Made by a program: the position numbers and the translations under genes | Source: Prochlorococcus sp. AG-315-C08 | GTDB lineage: Bacteria > Cyanobacteriota > Cyanobacteriia > PCC-6307 > Cyanobiaceae | Direction of reading: 5' to 3' | NCBI GenBank assembly: GCA_003284185.1 | Contig: QBWB01000006.1 | Coordinates: 1-35,168 of the forward strand | DNA length: 35,168 nucleotides | The notes under the pieces: model-generated | Seen by the model: only the letters and a program-made list of their open reading frames with translations | Told to the model about the DNA's origin: nothing | Database searches by the model: none | Shown: positions 1-12,636 of the stretch, piece after piece | Layout: every line of letters starts with the position of its first letter | Numbering within the stretch: the first letter of the stretch is position 1

Positions 1-894
1 AGTGATATACAAAGAAAATATATTCAATTAGTAGCTGATTTCACAGGGGTTGCTATTGAAAATGATGTTCTCTTTCAAGTCATACGTACTCATGAAAAAG
101 TTGATAGACAATTAAGTATTGGAGGTGAAATCCAATCACAATTGTTACCTGACCATTGCCCAACAATTGATGGCGTGGAATTAGCAGCTCGTTGTAGACC
201 TGCTTTTCAAGTAGGAGGTGATTATTTTGACTTTATGTCTATTTGCCCTGAATCGGCTGGTGGAAAAAAAGAAAGTGGCCGTTGGGCTTTAGTGATTGGT
301 GATGTTATGGGGAAGGGAGTACCTGCTGGATTATTGATGACAATGTTGCGAGGAATGCTTAGAGCGGAGGTGCTGAGTGGTCTTCCTCCTGATCGAATAT
401 TGCATGACTTAAATCAATTGGCATTAGAAGATTTAACCCAATCTCATCGTTTTGTTACCTTGTTTTATTCTGATTTTGATCCAGTATCAAGGATATTGCG
501 CTTTGCGAATGCAGCACATAATCCCCCATTACTTTGGAGTTCTCAGACAAAATTGATTAGCAGATTAGATGCCCCTGGCTTATTAATTGGACTTCAATCT
601 GATGCTCAATATGTATGTGGTCAAAAAACTTTACGACCTGATGATGTTGTTCTTTATTATACAGATGGTGTCACGGAAGCATTAGGTCTGTCAGGTGAAC
701 GCTTTGATGAAACTCGTTTAGAAACTTTTTTAGGAGACTTTGCTAATGCTGGTTTTGGAGCTCAAGAAATATTAGATAGACTATTTAAGCGATTAGATGG
801 TTTTGTAGGTGTAGATCATCAACTTGAAGATGATGCTTCTATGGTAGTTTTAAAAGTAAATGAAGAATCCACTCTTCCTAAATTAAGTAAGTAA
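1..894 (+). CDS. SpoIIE/PP2C-type serine phosphatase (RsbU-like), 5' truncated by window start
   Basis: Frame 1 is open from base 1 (SDIQRKYIQLVADFTGVAIEND...) through the ORF at 142; motifs FQVGGDYFDF, VIGDVMGKGVPAGLLM, YYTDGVTEA typical of PP2C SpoIIE. Confidence 0.9.
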   Translation, partial: SDIQRKYIQLVADFTGVAIENDVLFQVIRTHEKVDRQLSIGGEIQSQLLPDHCPTIDGVELAARCRPAFQVGGDYFDFMSICPESAGGKKESGRWALVIGDVMGKGVPAGLLMTMLRGMLRAEVLSGLPPDRILHDLNQLALEDLTQSHRFVTLFYSDFDPVSRILRFANAAHNPPLLWSSQTKLISRLDAPGLLIGLQSDAQYVCGQKTLRPDDVVLYYTDGVTEALGLSGERFDETRLETFLGDFANAGFGAQEILDRLFKRLDGFVGVDHQLEDDASMVVLKVNEESTLPKLSK

Positions 895-940
895 ATTTCC
901 TGACAATCTTTAATAGCTTTGCTTTATTTATATTAGTAAC

Positions 941-2332
941 TTGGTAAATACGTTGGGTAAAACTTGGAGCGATAGATTTGAGAAAGGCCTTCATCCTTTT
1001 ATAGAGCAATTTAATGCTTCTATTGGATTTGATATTTGTCTATTAGAAGAGGATTTGGATGGATCTATAGCGCATGCAAAAATGCTTGGCATTCAAGGTA
1101 TTATTAGTGAGGAAGAGGCAAGTCAGTTAGAAAAAAGTCTTGAGCAAATTAGGTTAGAAGCCTCTGAGGGTTCATTTAAACCTGACATTTCTGATGAAGA
1201 TATTCATTTCGCAGTGGAAAGAAAATTAATTGAGATGATTGGACCGGTGGGGAAAAAACTTCATACTGGTCGCAGTCGTAATGATCAGGTTGGCACAGAT
1301 CTAAGGTTATGGTTGAGAAAGCGTATTGACCAAATTGATCAGGATTTAGAACGTTTTCAAAGATCTCTTTTTCTTATTGCGGAACAAAATTTATATACTC
1401 TTATTCCTGGCTATACTCATCTTCAAAGAGCTCAACCTGTTTCGTTAGCGCATCATTTATTGGCTTATATTGAAATGGCTCAGAGAGATAGAAATAGATT
1501 AAAAGATGTTAGAAAAAGAGTTAATATTTCTCCTCTTGGTGCAGCAGCTCTAGCAGGGACATCTTTACCTATAAATCGAAAAATTACTGCTACTAAATTA
1601 AATTTTGAGGATATATATATGAATAGTTTAGATGCGGTGAGTGATAGAGATTTTGTTGTTGAATTTATCTGTGCTTCCTCATTAATTATGACACATTTAA
1701 GTAGAATATCTGAAGAGATTATTTTATGGGCATCAGAAGAGTTTGCTTTTATTAAATTGACAGATCGCTGTGCAACAGGAAGCAGTATCATGCCTCAAAA
1801 AAAGAATCCTGATGTACCTGAACTTGTTCGTGGTAAATCAGGAAGAGTATTTGGACATTTGCAAGCAATATTGACAATGATAAAAGGATTGCCATTAGCT
1901 TATAACAAAGATTTTCAAGAAGATAAAGAAGCGATATTTGACACTGTTAAAACAGTAAGGCTTTCGCTAAAGGCTATATCAATTGTTTTTGAAGAAGGTT
2001 TAATCTTTCGACAAGAAAGACTTTCTTCGGCAGTTTTTTCAGATTTTTCTAATGCAACTGATGTGGCTGATTATTTAGTGGCTAAAGGAATACCATTTCG
2101 AGAGGCTTATCAGTTAGTTGGTAGAATTGTTAAAAGTTCTTTGGAGGAAGGAATTTTATTAAAAGAAATTCCACTGAAAAGATGGAAAAGTTTTAATGAA
2201 CTTATTGATGAAGATATCTATGAAAAGCTTTTACCACGAAATGTTGTTGCATCGCGTCTGAGTGAGGGCGGCACTGGTTTTGAGAGAGTTCAAGAGCAAC
2301 TTCTTGTATGGCAAAAAAAATTAGTTAAGTAA
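941..2332 (+). CDS. argH: Argininosuccinate lyase
   Basis: 463 aa; fumarase/ASL signature [22 protein letters not shown]; apparent TTG start. Confidence 0.96.
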   Translation: MVNTLGKTWSDRFEKGLHPFIEQFNASIGFDICLLEEDLDGSIAHAKMLGIQGIISEEEASQLEKSLEQIRLEASEGSFKPDISDEDIHFAVERKLIEMIGPVGKKLHTGRSRNDQVGTDLRLWLRKRIDQIDQDLERFQRSLFLIAEQNLYTLIPGYTHLQRAQPVSLAHHLLAYIEMAQRDRNRLKDVRKRVNISPLGAAALAGTSLPINRKITATKLNFEDIYMNSLDAVSDRDFVVEFICASSLIMTHLSRISEEIILWASEEFAFIKLTDRCATGSSIMPQKKNPDVPELVRGKSGRVFGHLQAILTMIKGLPLAYNKDFQEDKEAIFDTVKTVRLSLKAISIVFEEGLIFRQERLSSAVFSDFSNATDVADYLVAKGIPFREAYQLVGRIVKSSLEEGILLKEIPLKRWKSFNELIDEDIYEKLLPRNVVASRLSEGGTGFERVQEQLLVWQKKLVK

Positions 2333-2463
2333 AAAAATTGTTTTTAAAGCTATTTGAGGGCTTTCGGTATTAAAGTATTGAATGATGCTTCATTTTTGAA
2401 TCATTAAATATTGGCTAATTTTAGTCAATGTAAGTTAAATTTTATTTCTAGTCCAATTTTCAA

Positions 2464-2946
2464 GTGAGTATTTTTGTCGGCAACTTGCCCTTCCGCGCTG
2501 AGCAGGAAGATGTCATTGAATTGTTTTCTCCTTTTGGGGAGGTAGCAAATTGTTCTTTACCTTTAGAACGAGATACAGGACGTAAAAGAGGTTTTGCTTT
2601 TGTGGAGATGGCTGATGAAGCAGTTGAAGCTTCAGCTATTGAATCTCTTCAAGGAGCTGAATTGATGGGACGTCCACTAAGAATTAACAAGGCTGAACCA
2701 CGTGGAAGTGCTCCACGTAGAGGCGGCGGCGGCTACGGCGGAGGCGGTCAAGGCGGCTACGGCGGCGGCGGTGATCAGGCTGCGGGAGAAAGGCCTTCTG
2801 GAGCTAAAGGCTGGGAAGATCGTAGTCATGGCGCCTCTTCAGAAGATGCGAGTGCTTTTGATCAAGGCCGAAGCAGAAGGAGAAGAGGAGCTTCACCAGA
2901 AGGCTCAGATGAGTCTTCTGCGGAATATGGTGGTGCGGAAACTTAG
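2464..2946 (+). CDS. RNA-binding protein, RRM domain with Gly-rich tail
   Basis: RNP motifs IFVGNLPF and KRGFAFVEM; glycine-rich C-terminus; GTG start. Confidence 0.92.
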   Translation: MSIFVGNLPFRAEQEDVIELFSPFGEVANCSLPLERDTGRKRGFAFVEMADEAVEASAIESLQGAELMGRPLRINKAEPRGSAPRRGGGGYGGGGQGGYGGGGDQAAGERPSGAKGWEDRSHGASSEDASAFDQGRSRRRRGASPEGSDESSAEYGGAET

Positions 2947-2961
2947 AAATTTAATTTTTTT

Positions 2962-3969
2962 TTAGTGCCCAGTAGCTTCAAGTTGCTGGGCAACATTTTC
3001 TAAAATTGATATATCTGCTTTTTTCTTTTGAGATTTTTCACTTAATTCTTGTCTAATAAATTTTGCACCAGGCGTTTTTTCTATTAATTTTAAAATATGT
3101 TTGGAAATGTCCCAAAGACATCCATTATTTTCTAAATTACTTTGGGCATAAGGTATTAATTGTTGAATTATTTTTGATTTAGAAATAATTTTTTCCTCTT
3201 CACCAAAAACTTTTGAATCTATTGTATTCCAAATAAAAGGGTGATTGTATGCTGCCCTTCCAACCATAGTGCCATCATATATATTAAGGGCTTTAAGGCA
3301 GTCATCTATAGTTTTTAATCCACCATTTAGTTCAACAATTAAATTTGGTCTATTTTCTTTTAGTTTTCTAACTCTTTCATATTGAAGTGGAGGAATTGTA
3401 CGATTTTGCTTTGGGTTTAAACCTTTTAGCCAAGCTTTTCTAGCATGAACTATAAATCTGTCTGCTCCAGCAATTGCTAAATGGTCAACAAATTTTAAAA
3501 GGTAAGAATCACTATCTAGGTGATCAATTCCAAGTCTATGCTTTACCGTAATTGGTATTTTAGTTGACTTTTTCATTTTTTCTATGCATTTAGCGACAAT
3601 CTCTGGATGAGCCATTAAAGAAGCTCCAAAGTTCCCTGCTTTTACTTTCGGACTAGGACATCCAATATTCAGATTTATTTCGTCATAACCCCAATCTTCT
3701 GCCATTTGTGCAGCTTCTGATAAAAGAGATGGATTATCACCCCCAAGCTGTAGTGATATTGGGTGCTCAATTGGATTAAAGTCTAATAATTGTTCTCTTT
3801 TCGTGCTGTAGTGAAGAGCTTTAGCAACAATCATTTCTGTATATAACAGTGCTTTGTTTGTAATCTGACGCATCAAGACACGAAAGTGTCTATCTGTGCA
3901 ATCCATCATTGGGGCAATGCTTAATCGGTAGTTATTGTTTGCTTTTTTGTTTAATGATTTAGAGATCAT
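2962..3969 (-). CDS. dusA: tRNA-dihydrouridine synthase (DusA-like)
   Basis: SIAPMMDCTDRHFR, NLNIGCPSPKV, VHARKAWLKGLNPK motifs. Confidence 0.92.
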   Translation of the reverse strand: MISKSLNKKANNNYRLSIAPMMDCTDRHFRVLMRQITNKALLYTEMIVAKALHYSTKREQLLDFNPIEHPISLQLGGDNPSLLSEAAQMAEDWGYDEINLNIGCPSPKVKAGNFGASLMAHPEIVAKCIEKMKKSTKIPITVKHRLGIDHLDSDSYLLKFVDHLAIAGADRFIVHARKAWLKGLNPKQNRTIPPLQYERVRKLKENRPNLIVELNGGLKTIDDCLKALNIYDGTMVGRAAYNHPFIWNTIDSKVFGEEEKIISKSKIIQQLIPYAQSNLENNGCLWDISKHILKLIEKTPGAKFIRQELSEKSQKKKADISILENVAQQLEATGH

Positions 3970-4042
3970 TAGTGGATTACTAATTTCATTTTTAAATTTC
4001 TAAAAATTATTTTATTATTGTTATGGTAATTAAAAAAATTCT

Positions 4043-4528
4043 TTGAAACGTCGTTTCTTAATGATTGGATTCCTGAATACTCTGATAGGTTTTATTATTA
4101 AACCAAAGGGTATCAATGCAGCTTTAAAATCTATGGATGACTATAAGTCCTTAACTAATTCAGAATGGAAAAAGCTTTTATCTGCTGAGACCTATAAGGT
4201 TTTGCGTAAAGAAGGAACAGAGCGTCCTTTTTCAAGCAGCTATAACGATGAAAAACGAAAAGGAACTTTTTACTGTGCAGGATGCGATTTTCCTTTGTTT
4301 TCATCAACAACAAAATTTGATAGCGGAACTGGATGGCCAAGCTTTTGGGATCATTTACCAAATGCAATAGATACAAAAACAGATTTTAAATTGATTGTTC
4401 CTCGTACTGAATATCATTGTCATCGTTGTGGTGGACATCAAGGACATGTTTTCAATGATGGTCCAAGACCCACAGGAAAACGCTATTGCAATAATGGTGT
4501 AGCTCTTATATTTCGAATAGAATCTTGA
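4043..4528 (+). CDS. msrB: Peptide-methionine (R)-S-oxide reductase
   Basis: [51 protein letters not shown]. Confidence 0.95.
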   Translation: MKRRFLMIGFLNTLIGFIIKPKGINAALKSMDDYKSLTNSEWKKLLSAETYKVLRKEGTERPFSSSYNDEKRKGTFYCAGCDFPLFSSTTKFDSGTGWPSFWDHLPNAIDTKTDFKLIVPRTEYHCHRCGGHQGHVFNDGPRPTGKRYCNNGVALIFRIES

Positions 4529-4546
4529 ATCGATAAATTAGAATAG

Positions 4547-5389
4547 GTGTGGGCTTCCGTAACTTGTGCAAAAAACCTATTTGATTGCAACATGAGTATG
4601 CAATCATTTAAATATATGAATACAGAACACCCAACTTTAGAAAATGAATCTTCTCAAGAGAATTCATCATCGCAAGAATCCAACCAAAGTTCTGAGAGTT
4701 CTAATGAAAATAACCAAGTTATAGATTCACCTGAAACCTCTACGGTTTCTCACAAAGAACTTGATAATGGATCTGAAAATAAAGAAAATGATCAAGTAAG
4801 TTTTCAATCTGATCAAACCAATCAAATTGCAGACAACGAAGCTAGACTTCAGCAACTAGAGACAGAGCATGAAACTTTAAAAAGTCAATATATGAGAATA
4901 TCTGCAGATTTTGATAATTTTCGAAAGCGGCAAACACGTGATCATGATGATTTAAAAATTCAGCTTACCTGCACTACTCTTAGCGAAATACTTCCTGTTG
5001 TAGATAATTTTGAGAGAGCTAGGCAACAATTAAACCCTGAAGGTGAAGAGGCCCAAGCATTACATCGTAGTTATCAAGGACTTTATAAACAGTTGGTTGA
5101 GGTTTTAAAGCAATTAGGTGTTGCTCCAATGCGAGTAGTGGATCAATCCTTTGATCCAACATTGCATGAGGCAGTTTTAAGAGAACCCAGTGATGAGAAA
5201 GCAGAGGATATTGTCACTGAAGAATTGCAGAGGGGGTATCACTTAAATGGACGTGTTTTAAGACATGCGTTAGTCAAAGTTTCTATGGGTCCTGGTCCAA
5301 AAACTAATATTAAAGAAGTTTCTGATCAGACTGCTTCTCCAGAGGAACAAAACAACTTTTTAGAAGATTCATCCAAAGAGGAGAATTAG
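4547..5389 (+). CDS. grpE: Heat-shock nucleotide exchange factor GrpE (true start probably downstream of ORF start)
   Basis: [31 protein letters not shown]...; immediately upstream of dnaJ. Confidence 0.94.
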   Translation: MWASVTCAKNLFDCNMSMQSFKYMNTEHPTLENESSQENSSSQESNQSSESSNENNQVIDSPETSTVSHKELDNGSENKENDQVSFQSDQTNQIADNEARLQQLETEHETLKSQYMRISADFDNFRKRQTRDHDDLKIQLTCTTLSEILPVVDNFERARQQLNPEGEEAQALHRSYQGLYKQLVEVLKQLGVAPMRVVDQSFDPTLHEAVLREPSDEKAEDIVTEELQRGYHLNGRVLRHALVKVSMGPGPKTNIKEVSDQTASPEEQNNFLEDSSKEEN

Positions 5390-5433
5390 CTTTATGGTGT
5401 TTCAATCTGAAATGAATTGGGTCTATTGGTGTA

Positions 5434-6564
5434 ATGGCTGATTTTTACGAATTATTGGGAGTCAGTAGAGATGCTGATGCTGACTCTTTGAAAAGAGCTT
5501 ATAGACAGCAAGCTCGAAAGTATCATCCTGATATCAATAAAGAAGCAGGTGCAGAGGAAAAGTTTAAAGAGATTGGAAAAGCTTATGAAGTTTTAAGTGA
5601 CTCTCAAAAGCGTGCTCGCTATGACCAATTTGGCGAAGCTGGATTAGGAGGGGCCGCGGGGATGCCAGATATGGGAGATATGGGAGGGTTTGGAGATTTG
5701 TTTGAGACATTCTTTAGTGGTTTTGGCGGATCTGGTGCTGCTGGAGGAACTCGCCCGCAAAGAAGAGGTCCTCAACAAGGTGATGATTTACGCTATGACC
5801 TAACTATTGATTTTGATAAAGCTGTCTTTGGGCAAGAAAAAGAAATTACGATTCCACATTTAGAAATTTGTGATGTATGTAGAGGGTCAGGAGCCAAGAA
5901 GGGTAGTGGTCCTATAACGTGTTCAGCTTGCGGAGGTGCGGGTCAAGTAAGAAGGGCTACTCGTACGCCATTTGGAAGTTTTACTCAAGTTGCTGAATGT
6001 CCAAATTGTGGAGGTAGTGGACAAGTCATCAAAGATCCCTGCAATCCTTGTAGTGGTAAAGGAGTTAAGCAAGTAAGAAAGAAACTCAGAATAAATATTC
6101 CTGCAGGGGTAGATAGTGGTACACGATTAAGAGTTTCAGGAGAAGGAAATTCAGGCTTAAAGGGAGGTCCATCAGGAGATCTATATGTATTCTTAAAAGT
6201 GAAAAATCATCCAAAGCTGAAGCGAGATGGTTTAACTATTTCATCTGAAGTAAATGTAAGTTATTTACAAGCAATATTAGGTGATACTATTGAAGTTGAT
6301 ACCGTTGATGGTTCTATTAAGTTAGAAATTCCAGAAGGAACTCAACCTAATGCAATACTTATATTAGAAAATAAAGGTATACCAAAACTTGGTAATCCTG
6401 TAGCTAGAGGTAATCATCAAGTCTTAGTAAAAATTAAACTTCCAACAAGATTATCTGAAGATGAAAAACAATTATTACACAAACTAGCTAGTCATTACTC
6501 TGCTCGTGGTCCTCAATATCACTATCATAAGAGTGGTTTGTTTGGAAAGTTGTTTGGAAAATAA
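5434..6564 (+). CDS. dnaJ: Chaperone protein DnaJ
   Basis: J domain with HPD, Gly-rich region, CxxCxGxG zinc repeats. Confidence 0.97.
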   Translation: MADFYELLGVSRDADADSLKRAYRQQARKYHPDINKEAGAEEKFKEIGKAYEVLSDSQKRARYDQFGEAGLGGAAGMPDMGDMGGFGDLFETFFSGFGGSGAAGGTRPQRRGPQQGDDLRYDLTIDFDKAVFGQEKEITIPHLEICDVCRGSGAKKGSGPITCSACGGAGQVRRATRTPFGSFTQVAECPNCGGSGQVIKDPCNPCSGKGVKQVRKKLRINIPAGVDSGTRLRVSGEGNSGLKGGPSGDLYVFLKVKNHPKLKRDGLTISSEVNVSYLQAILGDTIEVDTVDGSIKLEIPEGTQPNAILILENKGIPKLGNPVARGNHQVLVKIKLPTRLSEDEKQLLHKLASHYSARGPQYHYHKSGLFGKLFGK

Positions 6565-6566
6565 AA

Positions 6567-6812
6567 ATGATCAATGATAAAACTATTGATCATTATTTAG
6601 ATCTTCGAGGTTTTTTATGTCCAACTAATTTTGTAAAATGTTGCTTATCTTTAGAAAATATTTCTCCTTCTGAATCACTCATAGTAGATTTAGATATAGG
6701 TGAGCCAGAAATAACTGTTATTGAGGGTTTAAAAGATAAAGGTTATAAAGTTAAAACACTAGAAAAGCATTCTTATTGGATTACTTTATTAATATCTGGT
6801 GAATCAATATAA
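6567..6812 (+). CDS. TusA-like (SirA/YedF fold) sulfurtransferase family protein
   Basis: LDLRGFLCPTNFVKCCLSLENISPSESLIVDLD; LRGxxCP motif. Confidence 0.75.
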   Translation: MINDKTIDHYLDLRGFLCPTNFVKCCLSLENISPSESLIVDLDIGEPEITVIEGLKDKGYKVKTLEKHSYWITLLISGESI

Positions 6813-7737
6813 ATCTAATCAGGTTAGAGGAATTGTTGTTGCTCTTAAAGCAAACTTTTTTATAGTAGAAATTAATAATAAGGATTTACAGTCTATTTCA
6901 CGAGCACCAGATCTTACTAATAAAAGATTATTATGCACCCGAAGAAGTAAATTAGATTATCAAGGTTTATTTATAGATGTAGGAGATAGAGTTTTTTTAG
7001 AATCTATAGATTGGAAAAATAAAAGAGGTTTAATTTCAAATTTAGAGCCAAGACAAAGTTTATTGAGTCGACCTGCTGTTGCAAACGTAACTTTAATTGC
7101 TGTGTGTATTTCTGTTCAAGAACCTTTGTTTGATATTGAGCAAACAAGTCGTTTTTTAATAACAGCTGAGGATAAAAATATAAATACAGTATTAGTTTTA
7201 ACTAAAATTGATTTAATTCCAAAAGAAAAACTGAATTCATATATCAATAGATTGAAACTCTGGGGATATAATCCAATTGCAATATCTGTTAAAGATATGC
7301 AAGGAACTGATTTATTGTTAAATATTTTCAGACAGACAAAATTATCAGTTCTTTGTGGACCTTCTGGAGTCGGTAAGACTAGTTTGATTAATCATTTGAT
7401 TCCAAAGCTTGCATTACGTACTTCATCTGTTTCTAAAAAATTAAAACGAGGAATAAATACCACTAGACATGTTGAACTTTTTTCTGTAGGCAATGGTTCT
7501 CTTGTTGCAGATACGCCTGGTTTTAATCGACCAGAAATTGTAAGTGAACCTTTGAATTTTGCTTTTTTATTTCCTGAATTACGAAAGCAATTAATGCATG
7601 CAAAATGTAAGTTTCGTAATTGCTTGCATAGAGATGAGCCAGGGTGTGTTATTAATAAAAATTTGGAAAGATATTCTTTTTACCGAGAAACTATCGATGA
7701 AATGATCAATTCTCGTTTCCGAGACCAGGGAGATTGA
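6799..7737 (+). CDS. rsgA: Small ribosomal subunit biogenesis GTPase RsgA
   Basis: Circularly permuted GTPase motifs [37 protein letters not shown]. Confidence 0.94.
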   Translation: MNQYKSNQVRGIVVALKANFFIVEINNKDLQSISRAPDLTNKRLLCTRRSKLDYQGLFIDVGDRVFLESIDWKNKRGLISNLEPRQSLLSRPAVANVTLIAVCISVQEPLFDIEQTSRFLITAEDKNINTVLVLTKIDLIPKEKLNSYINRLKLWGYNPIAISVKDMQGTDLLLNIFRQTKLSVLCGPSGVGKTSLINHLIPKLALRTSSVSKKLKRGINTTRHVELFSVGNGSLVADTPGFNRPEIVSEPLNFAFLFPELRKQLMHAKCKFRNCLHRDEPGCVINKNLERYSFYRETIDEMINSRFRDQGD

Positions 7738-8053
7738 GTTTTAATCCACCTGTTAAATCTTCCATTCTTTCTTTCATGGTAGTTGTTGAGATTTCATGAG
7801 CAGATTGCAGGGCTTCTAGAAAAGCTTCCTCAATTATTTCTTTACTCTCTGTCAACAGGGATGATTCAATTTCTACCCGTAAAGGCTTTTGATTCCCTGA
7901 TAACCATACTTTTGCCCTGCCATCATTATTCTTACCTTCTAGCTCCATTATCTCGAGTTCTTCTTGAAGTTTTTGGGCATCCTGTTGGATTTGTTGTGCT
8001 TTTTTAAAAGCTTCTGTCAGTTGTCCAAAATTTGGTAGTCCGAATCCAGCCAT
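7706..8053 (-). CDS. YbaB/EbfC family nucleoid-associated protein
   Basis: [34 protein letters not shown]...; overlaps rsgA 3' end by 32 bp. Confidence 0.9.
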   Translation of the reverse strand: MAGFGLPNFGQLTEAFKKAQQIQQDAQKLQEELEIMELEGKNNDGRAKVWLSGNQKPLRVEIESSLLTESKEIIEEAFLEALQSAHEISTTTMKERMEDLTGGLKLNLPGLGNEN

Positions 8054-8090
8054 GAGATTTTCCTATTGATATTGATATTAGGGGTTATTG

Positions 8091-8969
8091 TCAAAAGCCA
8101 CATGTTTTAACTTCTGTTTTTAGCAATATTCCATAAGAATCATTAACCTTTTTTTGAATTAAATTAATTAATTCTTTTATGTCAGAAGAAGAAGCTTTAT
8201 CAGCATTAATTATAAAGTTTGAGTGGATTTTGGATATTTCAGCTCCGCCATAGCGCAACCCTTTTAATCCAAGATCTTCAATTAATTTAGCGGCTTTGAA
8301 AGGGTCAGGATTGCGAAAAACGCTTCCGCAACTTTGGGCTTTATATGGTTGAGTATTTAGACGATGATTTAAGTTTTGATTGGTGACTCTATGAATTTCT
8401 ATTTTTTCATGTCCAGGTTCAAGTTTTAAGCGTGCGGAAAGAACAATAAGCTTTTCTTTCTGTAGAAGACTAGACCGATATGAATAATCGAGATCCATTG
8501 CCTTGATAGTTCTTAATTGACCTTGTAATGACAGGGTTTTAATACTTTCCAGATAATCTGAAATGGAATGACCTTGTGCTCCTGCATTCATCACTACTGC
8601 ACCACCTATTGTCCCTGGTATACCAATTGCCCATTCGAGTCCATGAAGTCCAGAATTTGCTGCTTTTCTAGCTAGGTTTGGTAGGGTTTCCCCCCCCAAG
8701 GCTTCAATAATTCCAGAAGTTTTATCTATTTTGGCTCCTTTATATTTGCGCATGCAAAGGCTTAATCCTTCTAGTCCATTGTCGTTAATTAAAAGATTAG
8801 AACCTGCTCCAATAATATTACAATTAATTTTTTTGTTAGTTGCCCAATTAATCAAAGATTGAATTTCTTCAGGAGTTCTTGGTTCTGACATCCATTCAGC
8901 AGGACCTCCAATTCTCCAAGTAGTGAAGTTAGATAGGGAAATATTTTTTTTTACATTCGGTGAGAGCAT
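8091..8969 (-). CDS. murB: UDP-N-acetylmuramate dehydrogenase
   Basis: NFTTWRIGGPAEW, GAGSNLLI, GIPGTIGGAVVMNAGA, SCGSVFRNP. Confidence 0.95.
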   Translation of the reverse strand: MLSPNVKKNISLSNFTTWRIGGPAEWMSEPRTPEEIQSLINWATNKKINCNIIGAGSNLLINDNGLEGLSLCMRKYKGAKIDKTSGIIEALGGETLPNLARKAANSGLHGLEWAIGIPGTIGGAVVMNAGAQGHSISDYLESIKTLSLQGQLRTIKAMDLDYSYRSSLLQKEKLIVLSARLKLEPGHEKIEIHRVTNQNLNHRLNTQPYKAQSCGSVFRNPDPFKAAKLIEDLGLKGLRYGGAEISKIHSNFIINADKASSSDIKELINLIQKKVNDSYGILLKTEVKTCGF

Positions 8970-8972
8970 GAA

Positions 8973-10421
8973 TTAAGCGACATAATTTCTTTTAATTGAT
9001 TGATTCTTGACCGATTGCAACAAAAAATTTGACCAAATCATATTGATATCTCCTGCACCCATATTTAAAATAAGGTCTTTTGGTTTTGTTTTTTCTTGTA
9101 TTAGAGTTATTAATTCTTGTTTACTATTAGGCGTATATAGTTCTAAACTTGGCTTCAATTTTTTCATCTCAGATGCTATTGAATGATGAGTTACTCCTCT
9201 GATTTCTTTTTCTCCAGCTGCATAAATAGGAGCAATAAATACTAAATCTGAATTAATAAGAGTTCTTGCAAATTGTTTTTGAAATTTTTCTGTACGACTA
9301 AAGCGATGAGGCTGAAATATAGATACTAATCTTTGTGGAGATATTGGAAATATATGCTTTTTCGTTTTAATTGTAAGATAAGCCATGGATAGAGCCGCTT
9401 CAATCTCACTGGGATGATGTGCATAATCATCAACTATTATTCTTTCATTCCATAATCCCTTGAAATCAAATCTCCTTATAGGAGACTGTAACATTGAAAT
9501 ACCTTCTTTTAAATCTTTAAATGTAATGCCTGCTAATCTGCAAGTTGCTATTGCACCAATCGTATTGCTTAAATTATGTAAACCTGGAATAGGCACCCGT
9601 AAATGATCAACTAATATTCCTTTTTCATAATACTCTGCAAATGTTTCATATCCATTAGACTCTATAGGGATAAGAGAAAAATCTATATTGTTAATTATTT
9701 TACTTGAGTACCATGCATAAGGATTTATATTCTGCCTTATATTATTGCAATCATAATTTGCAATTAAATACCTACAATTCTGACTAAATTTTTGCATTGT
9801 AATTAATAAATTTTTTAGATTTTTATAATGATCAACATGCTCTAATTCTATATTTGTGATGATTCCAATATAAGGATTGAATTTAATCAAAGTCCCATCT
9901 GATTCGTCTGCTTCTGCTACTAAAAATTCTCCATCTCCAAAATTATAATTGCTATTAAAATGTGGAACAATTCCACCGATAATTGCGGAAGGATTGTGAT
10001 TAGCTAATGAAAGTAAAGTCGCTATATAAGTACTTGTAGTCGTTTTCCCATGCGATCCTGAAATTACTAGTGAAGTCTTGTTATTAATTAGTGAAGCTAA
10101 TATGTCTGAACGATGCTTTAACTTTAGACCATAGCGTATAGCCTTTTGTAACTCAGAATTATCTTGAGATATAGCTGAACTTAAAATAATTATAATATTT
10201 TTATTGTGTATTTCATAAATATTATCAATGTTCTTTTCTTCTTGAAGTTGAAAAATTTTTATCTGATTTGCAGTTAATTGTTTGAGTATTTTGCTTTGCT
10301 TAGTATCCGATCCTGATATTGAGTAGCCACTTTTAGCAAGAATCATTGCAAGAGCAGACATGCCAATACCTCCAATACCAATGAAGTGGAAGTGTGGCTT
10401 TGACTCTGGTTCTTTTTTCAA
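8973..10421 (-). CDS. murC: UDP-N-acetylmuramate--L-alanine ligase
   Basis: [38 protein letters not shown]. Confidence 0.96.
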   Translation of the reverse strand: MKKEPESKPHFHFIGIGGIGMSALAMILAKSGYSISGSDTKQSKILKQLTANQIKIFQLQEEKNIDNIYEIHNKNIIIILSSAISQDNSELQKAIRYGLKLKHRSDILASLINNKTSLVISGSHGKTTTSTYIATLLSLANHNPSAIIGGIVPHFNSNYNFGDGEFLVAEADESDGTLIKFNPYIGIITNIELEHVDHYKNLKNLLITMQKFSQNCRYLIANYDCNNIRQNINPYAWYSSKIINNIDFSLIPIESNGYETFAEYYEKGILVDHLRVPIPGLHNLSNTIGAIATCRLAGITFKDLKEGISMLQSPIRRFDFKGLWNERIIVDDYAHHPSEIEAALSMAYLTIKTKKHIFPISPQRLVSIFQPHRFSRTEKFQKQFARTLINSDLVFIAPIYAAGEKEIRGVTHHSIASEMKKLKPSLELYTPNSKQELITLIQEKTKPKDLILNMGAGDINMIWSNFLLQSVKNQSIKRNYVA

Positions 10422-10607
10422 TTGCTATTGATTATCGATTGAAAGATAACTATTACTTCCAAGAAAGTCCCATTTTTTTAAGAATTTACAGCTTTTTCAT
10501 GCTTTATCTTTGCTTAACACTTCAATTTCCCTCGACATCTCTCAGAAAATGATCATCGTTAGGTATGATCAGCGGCCAATAGACTATGCGGTTTGTCCGC
10601 TTTTTAA

Positions 10608-11630
10608 ATGACTTTGCGTGTTGCGATTAATGGCTTCGGAAGAATTGGGCGCAATTTTATGCGTTGTTGGCTTAGTAGAGGACAGAACACAAATATCGAG
10701 GTCGTTGGAATCAATGTGACATCTGACCCCAAAACTTGTGCTCATTTATTGAAGTATGACTCGATTTTAGGAGCAATCAAAGATGCTGAGATTTCTCATA
10801 CTGAGGATACATTTGAAATCAATGGTAAAACAATCAAATGTTATTCAGATCGAAACCCATTAAATCTTCCATGGAAAGATTGGGGAATTGATTTAGTTAT
10901 AGAGTCAACAGGTGTATTTAACACTGATGTTGGTGCCAGTAAGCATTTACAAATTGGAGCTAAAAAGGTCATTCTTACTGCGCCTGGTAAAGGAGATGGT
11001 GTTGGGACCTTTGTAGTTGGTGTTAATGCAGATCAATATCGTCACGAAGATTTTGATATTCTCAGTAATGCAAGTTGTACGACAAATTGTTTAGCACCGA
11101 TAGTAAAAGTCTTAGATCAGAAATTAGGAATTAATAAAGGTTTAATGACCACAATTCATAGTTATACAGGTGATCAAAGGATTCTGGATAATGCACATCG
11201 AGACTTAAGAAGAGCACGAGCAGCTGCTATGAATTTGGTTCCTACTTCAACTGGTGCAGCTAAAGCTGTTGCACTTGTTTATCCACAAATGAAGGGGAAA
11301 TTAACTGGAATTGCAATGAGAGTTCCAACTCCAAATGTTTCAGCTGTAGATTTAGTGTTTGAGTCTGGTAGAAAAACGAGTGCTGAAGATGTGAATGCGA
11401 TTCTAAAATCAGCGTCAGAAGGAGAAATGAAAGGGATAATTAAGTATGGCGATTTGCCTTTAGTTTCTTCTGATTATGCAGGTACAAATGAATCAACAAT
11501 TGTTGATGAAGCTTTAACTATGTGTATAGGAGAAAATATGGTTAAAGTTTTAGCTTGGTACGATAATGAGTGGGGTTATAGTCAAAGAGTGGTTGATTTA
11601 GCTGAAATTGTAGCTAAACAATGGAAGTGA
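10608..11630 (+). CDS. gap2: Glyceraldehyde-3-phosphate dehydrogenase (Gap2-like)
   Basis: [37 protein letters not shown]. Confidence 0.95.
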   Translation: MTLRVAINGFGRIGRNFMRCWLSRGQNTNIEVVGINVTSDPKTCAHLLKYDSILGAIKDAEISHTEDTFEINGKTIKCYSDRNPLNLPWKDWGIDLVIESTGVFNTDVGASKHLQIGAKKVILTAPGKGDGVGTFVVGVNADQYRHEDFDILSNASCTTNCLAPIVKVLDQKLGINKGLMTTIHSYTGDQRILDNAHRDLRRARAAAMNLVPTSTGAAKAVALVYPQMKGKLTGIAMRVPTPNVSAVDLVFESGRKTSAEDVNAILKSASEGEMKGIIKYGDLPLVSSDYAGTNESTIVDEALTMCIGENMVKVLAWYDNEWGYSQRVVDLAEIVAKQWK

Positions 11631-11634
11631 TGTA

Positions 11635-12624
11635 CTACGACTGAAAATGGTTAAATCTTTTTGAATTGTAGTTTTCTATTTCTTCAAAGTTATCCCAAAA
11701 TATATTCGGCTTTCCTTTTTTAATATGTCCAATAATTTGAATAGAATTTAATTTGCTTTTAAAAATATTTGCCCAATCTTTTGGCAAACTGAGTACCAAT
11801 TCATAATCTTCTCCACCGTTTAGGCACCATTCATCCCAAATTTTATTTTTTGGCCAATCTGGGTCTTTTGGAAGAGAGGATTGCGATAAGACTGCTTGAC
11901 ATTCACTACTTGTACAAATCCCTTCTATCGCGGCCAAAAGTCCATCGCTGCTATCTGTTCCAGCGGCTCTCCAGGGCAGTGATTTTGGTTTGCATTTAAT
12001 AAGGGTCTTAAGAGCCTCCTGAGGGACTGAGGGCCTTTGATGGGCTTTTATTGCTCTCTTGGTAAGACTCTGGCTAAGCTTGACTTCATTTGGTAATTGC
12101 TCAGATGTTAATAAAGCCAAACCTAATCGGCTTAATCCATGTTGACCACTAGTAACTATATAGTCACCTGGCAAGGCATTTCCTCTATGAAGTCTTAGTG
12201 AACTAAGTTCGCCAATTGCTGTAATTGATACCATTTTGTTTGTTCCACTCGAACAGTCACCACCAATAATTTCTCCTCCAAATTCATTCATTGCTGCTTT
12301 CATTCCGGTATATAAGCCTTCAACCCATTGGAGGTTCGTATTAGGGGGTACAACTAAACCAACAGAGAAAGAAATAATCTTTTCTGAACCACTACAAATC
12401 AAATCAGAGACATTACTGGCAATAGCTTTCCATCCAATATCTTCAGGTGAAGTAGTTACTTCAGAAAAGTGAATATTTTCAATTACCAAATCAGTGTTGA
12501 TTAGTAATTTTTTATTAAAGGATGTGATTTCAGCAGTATCATCATTGATCTGTCCATTGCGCATAAATTTTTTCAACCGATTTAGTAACTCTTTCTCTCC
12601 TATATCTGCAATTGTTGTATTCAC
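11635..12624 (-). CDS. thiL: Thiamine-monophosphate kinase
   Basis: GWKAIASNVSDL, GGDCSSG, GLLAAIEG, NGGEDYELV. Confidence 0.92.
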   Translation of the reverse strand: MNTTIADIGEKELLNRLKKFMRNGQINDDTAEITSFNKKLLINTDLVIENIHFSEVTTSPEDIGWKAIASNVSDLICSGSEKIISFSVGLVVPPNTNLQWVEGLYTGMKAAMNEFGGEIIGGDCSSGTNKMVSITAIGELSSLRLHRGNALPGDYIVTSGQHGLSRLGLALLTSEQLPNEVKLSQSLTKRAIKAHQRPSVPQEALKTLIKCKPKSLPWRAAGTDSSDGLLAAIEGICTSSECQAVLSQSSLPKDPDWPKNKIWDEWCLNGGEDYELVLSLPKDWANIFKSKLNSIQIIGHIKKGKPNIFWDNFEEIENYNSKRFNHFQS

Positions 12625-12636
12625 TTTAATTAGAGA

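Noticed and set aside
1480-1791. 103-aa minus ORF inside argH
   Set aside because: Antisense to a clearly real gene; no domain features.
2702-2965. 87-aa + ORF
   Set aside because: Out-of-frame shadow of the RRM protein's glycine-rich tail, low complexity.
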